Assembly (NCBI GenBank): GCA_964553745.1
Contig: CAZKLD010000002.1
Location: 62,001-126,000, forward strand
DNA length: 64,000 nucleotides
Direction: 5' to 3'
Origin: STC-113 sp964553745
GTDB lineage: Bacteria > Patescibacteriota > Gracilibacteria > BD1-5 > UBA2023
Part shown: in pieces, positions 1-10,653 of the stretch
Numbering within the stretch: the first letter of the stretch is position 1
How the letters are laid out: each line of letters opens with the position of its first letter
The notes under the pieces: generated by a model
What the model was told of the DNA's origin: nothing
Database searches by the model: none
The model's input: the letters and a program-made list of their open reading frames with translations, nothing else
Made by a program: the position numbers and the translations under genes

Positions 1-177
1 GAGCATGATAGAATCGATGAAATGCTTCTCTAAGACTCATTGCTCATCTCGAATAGAGGAAAGGTTAATCTGTGAATTCTTATCCAGGAAGAGTTTTAAA
101 AACTTCCCAAATGTCTCAATTTGGGAAGTAGAAAGCTCGATTTCGTATTGTTTGAATAATTGTTCGATATTGCTCAC
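1..177 (-). CDS. rsmG: 16S rRNA (guanine-N7) methyltransferase RsmG, N-terminal part
   Basis: Only the first 59 codons lie in the window; the gene runs off the left edge. RsmG/GidB methylates G527 of 16S rRNA using SAM. The visible part ends in LEKHFIDSIM, matching the family's conserved 'hlvkHflDSL' stretch just before the SAM fold. The start is GTG at 177, because a TAA lies in frame two codons upstream. An in-frame TGA (Gly) occurs in DEQGVLEK. It follows the SPFH gene by 12 nt, so the two are probably co-transcribed. Confidence 0.8.
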
Positions 178-189
178 TTTTTAATATTA

Positions 190-1080
190 TTATTTAATCA
201 ATTCCTTATTTGCTTCAAATGAGGCCATCATCTGCGCCATAAGATCTCAGGTTTTCTGTACGCCGGTATCCATGAAGATGACTTTTGAATTGTTTGAAGT
301 ACCGATTGTCTTAAGCGTATCAAGATATTGCGTCAAGGTCAGGATGGAAAGTATCTCTGTAGAAGATTGTCCTGAAACCTTTTGGACTATTTCAACTGAT
401 TTCTGAAGTCAATCTGCAATAGCCTCTCTCTCAAGTGCGATTCATTCTCATTGAAGTCTTTTCCTTTCTTTTTCTCATTCTGCCTCCTTTATGGCCTGGA
501 TCTTGACTGCTTCTCATTTGTTTTCTGCGGCTTTCCTCAATTGCTGTGAAGCCACTACTTCGCTCATCGCGTTTGTTATCGTAACTGGAAAATTTACATT
601 TGTTATCTGGAAGCTGTTTATGAGCATTCACCAATCTGCAAATTGCATTTCAAGATCATTTCTTATATGAAGCGCCAATTCCTCTTTCTTCTCTAGGATT
701 CATTCATGGGTTTCTTTGGCAATATAGGTCCTAAGCGAATTTTCGATTATCGCTCAGATTGATTGCTGCCTATTCTGCAGGACATATGTGAATTTGAATA
801 TTCATTCTGAAGTGGGATTTACAGTGAAGATAAGATTGGTCGATACGTCGACGATAACTTTGTCTCCTGATGGATATTTTCATTCTAGTGCGAAATTCTG
901 TTGCCTTAAGGTTATTTTTTCTGCAACTGATTCAAGGATGGGTATCTTAAAATTAAGCCCGGTTGTCATTATGCGGTTGAATTTTCAGATGAACTGTATG
1001 ACAAGGACCGTATTCTGCTCCACGACCCTGACAGTCGTAAGAACAATGAAGACTAAGACTACTAAAATTACGATTTCCAT
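190..1080 (-). CDS. SPFH/Band 7 domain membrane protein (prohibitin/HflC-like)
   Basis: A 296-residue protein. One N-terminal membrane segment (about residues 3-17, rich in V, I and L) is followed by a Band 7 core: VVEQNTVLVIQF, then the IVDVSTNLIFTV region, then a long Ala/Glu/Lys/Arg-rich helix containing EGEKERKRLQGEGIALEREA, which is typical of stomatin/prohibitin oligomerisation helices. Family members form ring-like membrane scaffolds that influence proteases or membrane domains. No protease partner (NfeD, FtsH) is adjacent, so the client is unknown. Several conserved glycines are TGA. It is first in a likely operon with rsmG. Confidence 0.85.
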
Positions 1081-1158
1081 ATGTATTTGTTTTAAAAAAT
1101 ATACAATTTCCATATTACCAGATAAAAAAACTATTGCAAAAGTATTTTGCGAGTCGGG

Positions 1159-1185
1159 TTGCGAATTTGAAAAAGTTATTATAAT
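1159..1185 (+). promoter_or_regulatory. Candidate promoter for the pseudouridine synthase gene
   Basis: TTGCGA and TATAAT are separated by 15 nt, about 25 nt before the start codon, in the gap between divergent genes. The -10 box is perfect, but the spacing is short and the -35 box imperfect. Confidence 0.35.
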
Positions 1186-1209
1186 TAATAAATAACTCTT
1201 AAAACATTT

Positions 1210-2169
1210 ATGAAATTATTTATAATAGAGGATAATGATGCGAATCAGAGACTTGATAAATTCTTAAAGAAACTGCTTGTCAATTCCAGCCTATCGCTCA
1301 TTTTCAAATTGAACAGGAAAAATAAAGTGAAGGTCAATTGAAAAAGGCAAGACAACGAGTACAAGCTGCAACCCTGAGATGAGATAAGGCTCTTTGTGAG
1401 CGACAGCGAATATGATGTGCTGACAAAGCAGAAAATAGAGAATCCGAAAGAGGATTGAGGCGCCTTATCGAAAGATGATATAGTCTATGAGGACTCTTCG
1501 GTTCTCGTTATGAATAAGGGCCCCTGAGTGATTGTCCACCCCTGAGATTTCAAGACAAAAGACCTGTCCCTGATCCAGCAAGTCCAGGATTACCTTTGAA
1601 ATAAGCTCAATTCCCTAACATTCAAGCCATCCTTGGTGCATAGGATCGATAAGGACACCTCGTGAATAATAATGATAGCGAAGACGAAGAAAGCGCTTGA
1701 TTCGCTACTTAAAGACTTGCAATCGGATAATATCGAAAAATATTATCTTGCCATAGCAATCTGATGCCCGGAAACGGATTCCTGAACCATAAGCAAAAAA
1801 ATCCTCAGGATCGAGGGCGCAAAAAATGAGAATAAGATTCAGATAGATGAGAAAGAATGACAAAAGGCGATTACGCACTACAAAGTGCTCCGAAAAGGGA
1901 TATTATGAAAGTATTCCCTTATAGAATGCAGGCTGGAGACTGGTCGGATGCATCAGATAAGGGTCCATCTGGCGAGTATCTGATGCCCGATACTGTGAGA
2001 TAAGACATATTGAAACTTGCAGGAAAATGCATTTGCAAAAAAAACGTATAGCATAGACAGACAGCTTCTGCATGCATATAAAGTGACATTCAAGCATCCT
2101 GAAAAGCTAACAAAGATAACATTAGAAGCTAGATTGAAAGAAGATATGGATAATTTGCTGAAACTTTAA
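1210..2169 (+). CDS. RluC/RluD-family 23S rRNA pseudouridine synthase
   Basis: A 319-residue protein. The N-terminal S4 RNA-binding domain (about 12-75, ending in LQPGDEIRLFV) precedes the synthase domain, whose catalytic HRIDKDTSG motif places the Asp near residue 147. Later motifs RMHQIRVHLASIGCPILGD and LLHAYKVTFKHP are standard for RluA-family enzymes. It converts specific uridines of large-subunit rRNA to pseudouridine; RluC and RluD cannot be separated by eye. The divergent neighbour is the SPFH gene, and a convergent gene ends 4 nt after this stop. Many conserved Gly codons are TGA, so the standard code breaks this gene into fragments. Confidence 0.9.
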
Positions 2170-2173
2170 ATTA

Positions 2174-3112
2174 CTATTTGCAATTGCTTTTGCATTGCGC
2201 CTGAGGTATCTTGTATGCTAACTGTGAAATGGGAGCCAAGACGCTTGATAGATTCTTCCTTAGTGAGATATAATCATCATTTATGAAAAGGAGCATGACA
2301 TGTATTCAGTATGTGTTCTCCATTTCTGAAAAAGCCGAGAATGCCTGAGTGTATACTTGCTTTGCGTGTACAACCTCTTTATAGACAGCGTCGGATTGCC
2401 TTGTTATACGTTTGGCATAATCGGCAGTTTCTTCTTTATCTATGGCAGACCTTGTGACCTTTGAAGTAATCGTGGGAGCATTAAGATTCAGTTCTGGGAA
2501 ATTGCCCAAATAATTAAGATAAAACCTGTAATTGCAGTAATTGTAGGTGACTCAATCCAGTAGCATCTTTTTATATGAAGTCGGTGTCACGGCTGGCAAG
2601 TTGCAGTTCCTGTTGCCAACTTCCTTCGCAAGGCTCTTTATCTGTGCCGTAATTTTTGTCTTTATATTTGATACGTCTTCTGTTTTGATTTCCTCATCGA
2701 TTGTCTTCATCACCTTTAGCTTAGTTCAGAGAATCGCACAATTATAAAATGCATTCTGCGTTTCCACATAGACAGTACGAGCTTGCTCAAGAGGCTTTAC
2801 TCAGATATAATTGACATTGGATTCCAGCTCGTCGAGAAATGCATCGTAATCCTCTTGTGAAGTAGATGCTGTTAACGCTTCCGCAGTCATGGGAATGGGT
2901 GAAAATGGTATTTGCTTAACTTTGAGCAGATTCTCGCCGATTTTGGAGGGATCGAAATAATTATTGCAAGAATTCTCTATGCTTTTGCAATAATTGCTGT
3001 ATTCCTTGTCTTTCAGGTTTTCGGGTTTTGAACACGGCAAAGCGGCAAAGGTCAAATTGACGGATCAAAAAATCAATATCAAAGAAAGAATTAGCCTTAA
3101 TTGGTTTCTCAT
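2174..3112 (-). CDS. Exported protein of unknown function with several cysteines
   Basis: 312 residues, starting MRNQLRLILSLILIFGS: a Sec-type signal sequence with cleavage or lipidation possible near residues 22-30. The mature part carries scattered cysteines (CSKPEN, NYCKSIENSCNN, NRNCN, YNYCNYR, and near the C-terminus), suggesting disulfides outside the membrane. I recognise no domain. The start lies 2 nt past the stop of the conjugation-type ATPase gene, so it is probably translated from the same mRNA and may work with it at the envelope. Confidence 0.75.
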
Positions 3113-3114
3113 AA

Positions 3115-5562
3115 TTAATTTCATCAGATTCTAAAAATAATCTCTTTTTCGACAAATTCCCTTTCTCTTCAGTATTTCAGACGCGAAAGCTCTTTATAAG
3201 CCTTAGCCAAGTTATGGTCGGGAGTTCAGAAATAAGCCCTATCGGATTCGATGTACGGGTTTAGGATATTCATGGAGAATGCATTCGTGGATACTCATTC
3301 ATTGCTTATCTTTGCGACTCATTTGAATTTATCGAGATTGATGAGATCCTGATCGGAGAATTGAGGGGCGAATTGTTTGCTGAGTATCTCTGCATCTTCA
3401 GGTCATATCTTGAAGCTGAACATGGATCAGACATTTCAGAATATGGCATCTTTAAGATTTGTGTTCGATTTGGTAAGGGCATCTGATTTTGTAAGCTGAC
3501 CGGTATACTGATGGGCCATAATCATTCATAAACGATATTTACGAGCCTCAGAAAGGATTGATTCCATGCTGTCAGTGATGAAATTCTGGAACTCATCGAT
3601 ATACAGGAAGAAATCTTTTCTCTCTTTCTGGTCTTCTATAAGCTGTCTTCTCATGGCTGCTATCTGGATTTTCGAGACCAGTATGAGTCATAGAAGATTT
3701 GCGTTCACATCTCATAATACTCATTTTGAAAGGTTGATGAGAAGTATTTTGCTAGTCTGCATAGCATCATAAACATCAAAAGAGCTCTTGACCTGTCAGA
3801 TAATGTTCCTCATCATCGTGTTTGTGACGAATCCTCAGAACTTAGCGGCCCAGAATGGTATCATCTCTCATTTTTCCCTTTCTCACATTTTTGCGAATGT
3901 GTAATTCCACCATCATTTCACTATCGGATTTTTTATGGTGTTTACTCGTTCCTTCTGGAAATCATCGTCAGTGAAGAGCCTGATAAGATCGGTCAATGCT
4001 CCTCATCCCGGATAATCCATGAGGGTGAGAACTCAGTTTCGGAAATAATCCTGGATACGAGGTCAGAAGATTTCGTTTCAGAATAATTTCAGCATTATAT
4101 TCATCGAATCCTGTGCAACAGTCTGCTTCTCATCTTCCGAATTCGCTTCAAGAAGATTGAGTCACATGGGTCGCGATAGGTCGGATGGATTGAAATATAT
4201 GACATCGTCTGCCCTGTCCCTGGGGATGTAAGGCATTATAGCATTCGCCAAATCGCCATGGGGATCCATTATTGCAAGTCATTTTCCACTCTTAAGGTCC
4301 TGCCTTGCCATTGATTGGAAAAGGCTGGATTTACCGGTACCGGTTTGTCAAATTATGTAAAAATGTCTGAATCTGTCTTCATTTGCGAGTTTGATTTCAG
4401 TCTTGACTCACCTGAAATAGTTGAATCCTATGGTGATTCATTCTTGAGCTAGTCAGACTGGAGCCTTTACAAGCTTATATGTCTGCCATTTTATCTCTGG
4501 AGTCTTGTTGTATTTGGAATGCGGGAAATGGAAAATCGAAGAAATTTCCTCGCTGTTCAATATCATCCTTTTGCTCTGATAGAAGACGGGCTTGAAATAT
4601 CTGAATATGAAATCGTGTATTACGGTCGCTTCTGGCTTTTTCTTGTTCTTGACAATGGCGTTGAATCCCGGAGATGAGAATTGGGAAAATGCAGTTATCA
4701 TATTCTTAAGCTGAGCTTCGACGACAAAGGCATCATCTCATGTCGCAAGGACTCTGATTACTACCTCATATCAGGTTTTCTTTCCTTTTTCTTTCATCAG
4801 CTGCTCCTTTTCCTGTTCATCCTCTTTCTTTTCTCAGCCCTTGTTCTTCTCATCTTTTATGCTGAAAAGGTCTATAAGTCATGTCAACCATCTCAATGGG
4901 TTCAAGGAGAATCATTTGAAAGCCTTTTTCAAGTCCTTCTGGACCTTATTGACTTTTTCCTGCCACTTGTCCTCAATCGGCTTCAATAGGATCTGGACAA
5001 CAGAAGTCTCATTCTGTCACAATTTTGAAAAAGCGTTTGTTATATTGTTTATCGGGTCACTTTCAAGCTTCTGGTATGTTTTTATCGGGAGATAGTATTC
5101 TTTTTTAAGTTTCAGTTCAGCGGCCTTTATTATTTTTTTATCTTTGAAGACATTATACTCCTGGACTTCATCTACGATGGCATCAGGGTAATAGCTTGTC
5201 ACCTGTTTCTCGACAAGATTCTTGACTTTCTTCGGCACGACCATGTAGAAATGGATCTCTTTTTCAGCGGCCAAATACTCAAAAGACAAGTAATCCTGTC
5301 AGAAAAGCTTGGTTTTCCATCATGAAGATTGCAGAGCCTTAAGCGAAGCAAGAAGCTGTTCCATAAGGGATATCTGTCACTTGAAATCATGGATTGTCTC
5401 TTTTTTCTCATCCAAATCGCTTTCTTTCTTTGGGATAAGGACTCTCAGAAAAGTCATATTTAGAGATCTTTTGAAGTCTGATTTTTTCCTGATTATGAGA
5501 ACTCAAATAAAACCAGCCAAAGCTAGTCAGATTAAAATCGAAATGACAATTAATATATCCAT
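3115..5562 (-). CDS. Membrane-anchored conjugation-type ATPase (HerA/VirD4/TraG-like)
   Basis: An 815-residue protein. Residues 3-24 form one membrane helix. A Lys/Glu-rich cytosolic stretch follows, then a RecA-type ATPase with Walker A GQTGTGKSS near 405, a DPHGDLA strand after it and Walker B FFLYIDEFQ near 652. The DPHGD and IDEFQ motifs are typical of the VirD4/TraD coupling-protein and HerA group. Such ATPases move DNA or protein across membranes. The start has an unusually clear Shine-Dalgarno AAGGAGGG directly before ATG. A Cys-containing exported protein follows 2 nt downstream. No VirB4, pilin or relaxase gene is nearby, so the substrate is unknown. Confidence 0.8.
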
Positions 5563-5570
5563 CCCTCCTT
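5563..5570 (-). promoter_or_regulatory. Strong ribosome binding site of the ATPase gene
   Basis: AAGGAGGG immediately precedes ATG. Most starts in this window lack so complete a Shine-Dalgarno sequence, so this one fixes the start and suggests strong translation. Confidence 0.6.
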
Positions 5571-5643
5571 ATTGTTAAATTCTAGCCGCATTATATCATA
5601 AAATGCAATAATATCAAAAAAAATGAAAGCCCAAATTCAAGGC

Positions 5644-5677
5644 AAAAAATAACCCCATGATTTGAGAATCACGGGGT
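5644..5677 (-). terminator. Rho-independent terminator after efp
   Basis: Read on the minus strand: an ACCCC...GGGGT hairpin with one internal mismatch and a short loop, followed by TTATTTTTTG. It sits about 20 nt past the efp stop. Confidence 0.7.
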
Positions 5678-5694
5678 CGGTGGAAAATATCTAT

Positions 5695-6252
5695 TTACAC
5701 CCTTCAAAGGTAATCATAAGTCCTGGTATCAACCCTGACTTTGTCTCAGATCTTGAGGAAAAGCGGAACCTGTACGACCAATCCTGTCGATAGTGTCGCT
5801 GGCTTTTTTCATCAAGTCGCAGTATCTCATTTCTCGCCAGGAGGAGTATCCATCACCTCAAGAACTACCGCAGGCTCAACCTGAATGTTTATGGGCTTGC
5901 CGTTAAATTCATTGAGGATAACCTTGTCTCATTCTACCAAAAAGAATTTATTATCTCATATGACCTCTTCATCTAGGGAAGATTGTTCATAATTATCGGT
6001 ATTCATGAAATTATACCCTTCTGCATCCTTGTACAGAAACTCAGCATTTGAGTAAGTTATATCTGCGATTTCAACTTTGTCGACTTCGCGGAAGGTCTTC
6101 TGCATGGTATTTCATGTCAGCATGTTCTTGAGAACAGTCTTTTCCATTCACTTTCACATTGCAACCTTGAGGTGCTCGGATTTCATTACTTCATAAGGTA
6201 TTCCGTCGATAAGGAGCTTTTTACCAACCTTTACATCATCCATTCCAGCCAT
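5695..6252 (-). CDS. efp: Elongation factor P
   Basis: 185 residues, the usual length. Domain I starts with KVGKKLLIDGIPYEV, the middle has LLTGNTMQKTFR-type family sequence, and domain III ends ATLSTGLVVQVPLFLK followed by VDTRTYDYL, a diagnostic EF-P signature. EF-P rescues ribosomes stalled at polyproline. Lys34 is present at the domain I tip (MGKGMEK), but the usual Pro two residues earlier is Met; no modification enzyme is seen here. The two glycines beside Lys34 are TGA. Its own terminator follows. Confidence 0.95.
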
Positions 6253-6271
6253 AGTACTTTGTTATTATAAG

Positions 6272-6946
6272 TTAATATTGTTCAAAAAAGATTTTTTCTC
6301 CGTTGACTCAAAGATTGTCCAACCTACGTCGGACATCACAGACCATTTGGGCGCTTCAGCAAATATAAAATTCATGATAAGCAAAAATATTTTCCGGTTT
6401 TAAGAAATCTACCACATATCATTTTCTGTATTTGAAAATGTCCTCTCTGCTCAAATAGAGTAAATAATCGAAGTTAGTGTATTCATTTTTCAATTTTTTC
6501 AACTCATTTTCGTAAAATAAGTCTTCTTCATGCCTGACTCAGAATATGAGCTTCATGTTCGTTTTCGATCAAGATTCAAGGGCGGATCTTATCTGGAAGT
6601 ACAGAGGAGCGAATCATGTTCATGTTCAAACGAACAATTTTGGCGATTCGGGATCGTTTAAGATGAAATTTCAAGCCGGTCAGCAATATGATATCTCTAA
6701 TCATTCTTCAAAATTGCAGATTTCCCTGCTTCATCATCTTCATTCATCCAGACGCTTGATGATGAACTCAAGATTCTTTCAATTTTTGTAAGCGACAGAG
6801 TAGGCTCGCCTCAGGCCAGAGGGCAAGATGAATGTCAAGAATTGTCAGGGGATGATATCAATTTCACTTTCAGACACAAAAATTAACTCATAAACATTAT
6901 GAGTTAATTTTGCGATTTTAGACAATATTATTTTGTTTAGAATCAT
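6272..6946 (-). CDS. Ferredoxin-NAD(P)H reductase-like flavoprotein
   Basis: 224 residues. The FAD domain has YELIFVSESEIDIIPGQF and the flavin-binding RAYSVA. The NAD(P) domain has LFVGTGTGFAPLYFQI and the C-terminal YICGSAQMVCDVRRRL. This order is that of the ferredoxin-NADP reductase superfamily (NqrF or dioxygenase-reductase type). There is no 2Fe-2S domain, so the electron partner is unknown. The start overlaps the upstream stop as TAATG, suggesting translational coupling. A start further inside would delete the first beta strand. A near-perfect palindrome lies within codons 12-23. Confidence 0.8.
6879..6911. repeat. 15-bp-arm perfect palindrome inside the reductase gene
   Basis: The arms AATTAACTCATAA and TTATGAGTTAATT, extended by two further A/T pairs, flank a 3-nt ACA loop. 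It lies in frame within the reductase N-terminus and would form a stable mRNA hairpin on either strand. Confidence 0.85.
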
Positions 6947-7284
6947 TAAGCCGCCTTATTAAGAGGTATGGTCTTATAGTTGTCAGGCTTTCAATCTTCC
7001 AAGATTCTTCTTTGCTTATTCAGTGTTTCAGTCATCTGCTCAAAAATCTTCGGATCGACTGTGATTCATAATATGGAGTACACATAATCCCTGCTGGCTC
7101 TCTTGAAAATACGGAACAGATTTGTCTCATCTCATTCTATGTCCAAATCTATTATATTGCTAATCAGCTCATGTTTGGAAGAAAGCAATTTATTCAAATC
7201 ATCGCTTAAAGCTGCGGGAGCACTGGATATAGCACCCTCATCGGTTTGTCTGCCTGTGTTTATCAATAAAGTATCGTCTTTCAT
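6946..7284 (-). CDS. Hypothetical 112-residue protein
   Basis: A soluble, helical-looking protein starting MKDDTLLINTGRQTDEG and ending KPDNYKTIPLNKAA. No signal sequence, membrane segment or known motif. The stop overlaps the start of the flavoprotein reductase (TAATG), so the pair forms an operon. I cannot assign a function. Confidence 0.65.
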
Positions 7285-7363
7285 TCAGAAAAATGGTATA
7301 TTTTAATTTGAAATTAATTATATCATAAAGCTGTCAAAAAGCAAATCTCAAAAACAACTCCCA

Positions 7364-8350
7364 TTATTTGACTCTGATTTTCTTTTCAAGTTCTGCTGCA
7401 ATCTTCTGGTTATCTCTCAAAAATTGTTTTGAATTCTCTCTTCATTGTCATAATTTGACTTCACCGTAGCTATAGAACGCACCAGATTTCTTTATAAGAT
7501 CCTTGTCTACTCAAATATCCAATATTTCACCTATCTTAGAGATTCATTCATTGAAAAGCACATCCATCTCTGCCTCTTTGAACGGAGGAGCAATCTTATT
7601 CTTCACAACCTTGACTTTGACTCGGTTTCAAGTCGCCTCCTTATCATCTCATGAACCAGATTCGATCTTCTCTTTTTTGCGGATATCAAGCCTTTGGGAT
7701 GCGTAGAATTTAAGGGCATTTCATCCAGTTGTGGTTTCGGGGTTACCGAACATTACTCAAATCTTCATTCTTATCTGGTTGATGAAAATGACTGTACAAT
7801 TCGATTTTGATATGACTCAAGTGATTTTTCGAAGTGCTTGGCTCATAAGACGTGCCTGAAGTCACATATGAGAATCCCCCATCGCTCATTCTATTTCCGC
7901 CTTTGGGACAAGTGCAGCGACACTATCCACAATTATGAGGTCTACAGCTCAAGATCGGACCAATGCATCTACTATCTCTAGGGCTTGTTCACCATAATCC
8001 GGCTGGGATATGATGAGCTCATCTACATTGACTCAAATTTTTCTCGCATACTCAGGATCAAGCGCATGCTCTGCATCTATGAATGCGGCAGTACCTCAAA
8101 TTTTCTGGACTTCTGCTATGGCATGTAGGGTGAGTGTCGTCTTTCAAGAAGATTCCGGTCAATATATCTCTATTATTCTTCATTTCGCGTATCATCATCC
8201 GAGAGCTTCATCCAGATTTATGCTTCAAGATGAAACAGTCTCCACTTTTATAGCTTGCTTATCTCCCATTTTCATTACCGAACCAACTCAGAATTGTTTC
8301 TCGATCATTAACAAAGCAGACTTGAGCGCTTCTTTTTTATTATCAGTCAT
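7364..8350 (-). CDS. recA: Recombinase A
   Basis: 328 residues, close to the usual 330-350. Walker A GPESSGKTT is near 67, with two of its glycines encoded by TGA, one of the cleanest proofs of recoding here. It also has SQPDYGEQALEI, the LIIVDSVAALVPKAEIEG strand, MGLQARLMSQALRK and [36 protein letters not shown]. RecA carries out strand exchange and co-protease functions. The C-terminal acidic tail is missing (it ends KKIRVK). No recognised LexA box was found. Confidence 0.97.
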
Positions 8351-8374
8351 ATCAAAATTTGTATTAGTTGTAAA

Positions 8375-8722
8375 CTATTTAATTGATTTAAGGAAACCTC
8401 AGATCATCCTGGAGATATTTGAGGATCTTTCATATAATTTATCGAAATCCTCCGATGAAATATAATCAAGACTCTTTCAAATGCAAATTAGCGAACGGAA
8501 TTCTCAATTGCACCCTTTTGCGATGTAAAGCAATTGTTTGAACTCATTATTTCACTTTCTCTCAAATCCGCTTGCAATGTTGCTGGATATGCCGAGCAAA
8601 GGCTTATATAATTCATTCTTGAATGCCGCATCCTTAACTTTCTCGAAGATTCCGGATATATCAGAAACGAGATCTTGAGCTTCCTTCCAAAACGTAAGGT
8701 CTTCAAATTTTTCTATTTTCAT
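8375..8722 (-). CDS. Four-helix-bundle protein (S23/IVP family)
   Basis: 115 residues. The family pattern is clear: MKIEKFEDLTFWKEAQDLV, ISSNIASGFERKGNNEFKQL and LLYIAKGCNGEFRS, ending GGFLKSIK. The fold is a pentamer-forming four-helix bundle first described from 23S rRNA intervening sequences but usually found as stand-alone genes, and related to the diversity-generating element protein Avd. No reverse transcriptase or template repeat is near, so a DGR link is not supported. It ends 24 nt before recA. Confidence 0.85.
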
Positions 8723-8903
8723 AGACTATAAGTTAAAATATAAGTTTCAACTCATATACACAAAGTATATATAAGTGTATATAAAATTCAAATTTATTTT
8801 TAAAATTGACTTAAGAGCTCTTAAGAAAGCCAATTAATAAAACAAATTCGCATATACACTAATAGAATCTGAAAAGAAAAAAATTGAAAAAACGAAGAAA
8901 AAA
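8723..8903. other. AT-rich intergenic region with a 16-bp palindrome
   Basis: Very AT-rich, with TATACAC/GTGTATA copies near 8756-8783 and the perfect palindrome CTTAAGAGCTCTTAAG at 8810-8825. It lies between two minus-strand genes, so the palindrome is upstream of the four-helix-bundle gene and may be an operator. Confidence 0.5.
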
Positions 8904-9128
8904 TTATTTTACATAGAAATCCGAAAGGGATTCTTCCGTTCAAATTGAGATATTCTTGCTTTTGCAAGTGTTGCATTCATAGATGTATTTATCTGGATTC
9001 AGTCGGGTTGTCTCAGTTACCTTATGGCAATCCCTGCAATAGAATTTCACATCTCACCTCTCTTCTTTGAAATCTTCCTTTTTCTTTCAAAAAGTCGGTA
9101 TGTTCACCAGGTCGCTGTAAGTCGTCAT
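8904..9128 (-). CDS. Small zinc-ribbon protein
   Basis: 74 residues with two CxxC knuckles (FYCRDCHK and YECNTCKS) about 18 residues apart, a typical four-Cys zinc ribbon as in small Patescibacteria proteins. It is too short for NrdR and has no ATP-cone. It could bind RNA or DNA; no partner is visible. A divergent permease gene lies upstream. Confidence 0.75.
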
Positions 9129-9269
9129 ATTTATTTCCTTGTTTATAAAACTGGAATCAAGTTTATTTGGTATTTGGAATTTGTAAAGATTAAATATAAA
9201 AGTGAGAAAAGTTGCGAGAATTAAAGAAAAAGATAAAATATACGATAATAATCCGTAAATATCATATCT

Positions 9270-10382
9270 ATGTTCAAAAAAGAATGAATCTTAACACAGG
9301 AAGATCGGGTATTTGCAAGAAAATTGGCAATATTTACAGCGTTTCTGATTGTGCTTTTCTTCATCTACAGTGTCGCTGATGTTCTCATAGTGCTGTTCTT
9401 CGCACTTTTCTTGAATGTCCTTTTCGCACCATTCCTCAATATGCTCAACAGGGCGCGGATTCGCGATGGGTTTTGAATAATAATCATCTACCTTCTGATA
9501 ATCCTTTTCCTTGTCGTCGTATTCTTCGCAATAATACCGATATTCACAAAACAGATAATCTTCCTTTTCACGCAAATCTGAGACAACGTGAACAATCTGA
9601 AGACAGCATATGAGACATGATGATTAGAATGACTCTGAATACCGACATACTTAAGATGAGTGCTCGAGACGGTGGATTTCTGATCATTATTCAGTTCCAT
9701 AAAGGATAACGCAAAAGATATCTCCGTATATGTTTCGGGCAATCTGAAGAATTTCCTGTCCAGCTGAGCAGGGGTTATCTTCTCTTTCACAAGCGCCATA
9801 TTCCACTTCTTGCTGGTTTTGATCTTCGCATTTTTCATAGCGCTTGAAAGGAAGAATGTGAGGAATTTCTTCTATAAGGCATTGCCCGAGAATGCTTCAA
9901 AATACATTTTATCAAGAGAGGCGACAATCGTATCGACTCTTTCGGGCTGGTTCCGCTGACAAGTCATATTGGGGATAAGCATGTTCTTTGCAACTCTCTT
10001 GTGACTGCTCATAATACGGGTATTCTGAATAAAGATAGATGAATTCTTCTCACTTGCCCTGATATCCTGAATGATGGAATTCATACCGTACATATGACCC
10101 ATAATCGCTTTTCTGCCAGCGCTAGCGCTATCGACCGCATTCTGAATAAAATGAGTCATAACGATTGTAATCCTCTATCTGGTGCTTCAACAAACTGAAA
10201 ATAATCTGCTCGTTCCATATATCATGAGCAAGACACTGTCGCTCTCGCCTTTTGCAGTGCTTCTTGGAATGAGCATCGCAGCAAGCTTGCTGTGAATAAT
10301 CTGAATCATAGTCGCAATTCCCGTTATCTCTGTCATGCAGATTTTCCTGGACGACTATTTCAAGAGCAAGAAAAAACAATAA
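9270..10382 (+). CDS. AI-2E family transporter (PerM/UPF0118-like permease)
   Basis: 370 residues. A cluster of N-terminal hydrophobic helices (LAIFTAFLIVLFFIY, VLIVLFFALFLNVLF) is followed by a long soluble stretch and C-terminal helices, with the family motif GMMEFIPYIGPIIAFLPA and LQQTENNLLVPYIMSK. The family exports small molecules or ions; the AI-2 link holds only for a few members, so the substrate is unknown. TGA encodes many glycines, including those in the IPYIG motif. Confidence 0.88.
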
Positions 10383-10455
10383 GCTGAAGCCTCATCCTAA
10401 GCCATTTATTTCGGCCTTCTGAAGGGCTAAAGGAGTATTCGATAATCAAAAAGAT

Positions 10456-10483
10456 TTGACAACTCGTAAATAACCCATATAAA
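10456..10483 (+). promoter_or_regulatory. Strong promoter of the aromatic leader
   Basis: A perfect TTGACA -35 box, a 16-nt spacer and a TATAAA -10 box, about 25 nt before the leader-peptide ATG. Best-looking promoter of this part of the window. Confidence 0.7.
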
Positions 10484-10509
10484 AGCAATCACAAAAACTA
10501 ATCTGTTTT

Positions 10510-10590
10510 ATGAAAAATCTACTCCCCGCTACATCATATTATTTCTGGTTTTATTTCTTTCGGACCGCCGATGGAAAGTTTTTGATGTAA
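10510..10590 (+). CDS. Leader peptide rich in Phe/Tyr/Trp, upstream of DAHP synthase
   Basis: A 26-residue ORF, MKNLLPATS followed by eight aromatic codons in a row (YYFWFYFF, 10537-10560), then RTADGKFLM and TAA. It sits between a consensus promoter and an intrinsic terminator and precedes the enzyme committing carbon to aromatic amino acids. This is the layout of a ribosome-mediated attenuator such as pheL or trpL: ribosomes stalling at the aromatic run when charged Phe, Tyr or Trp tRNA is scarce would prevent terminator formation. The assignment is inferred from composition and position; no antiterminator pairing was proven. Confidence 0.75.
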   Translation: MKNLLPATSYYFWFYFFRTADGKFLM

Positions 10591-10620
10591 GCAATTTTTT
10601 TTTAATCTCAAAAACCAAAG

Positions 10621-10653
10621 TCCTTCGGCACATCGCAACCGAGGGATTTTTTT
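10621..10653 (+). terminator. Attenuator terminator before DAHP synthase
   Basis: TCCTTCGG pairs with CCGAGGGA (one G-U pair) across a 10-nt loop, followed by seven T. It stands 30 nt after the leader-peptide stop and about 195 nt before the DAHP synthase start, so read-through is needed for expression from the upstream promoter. Confidence 0.75.

Noticed and set aside
788..1195. A 135-residue plus-strand ORF
   Set aside because: It lies antisense to the SPFH gene, which has clear domain motifs. It is a shadow.
6879..6911. Rho-independent terminator at the palindrome
   Set aside because: The hairpin is in the reading frame of the flavoprotein gene; the first beta strand of the FNR fold is encoded there, so it cannot be an end of the preceding gene without losing the start.
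8365..8377. Short inverted repeat TAGTT/AACTA upstream of recA as a LexA site
   Set aside because: Only five bases per arm, overlapping the upstream gene's stop codon; does not match a known LexA consensus.
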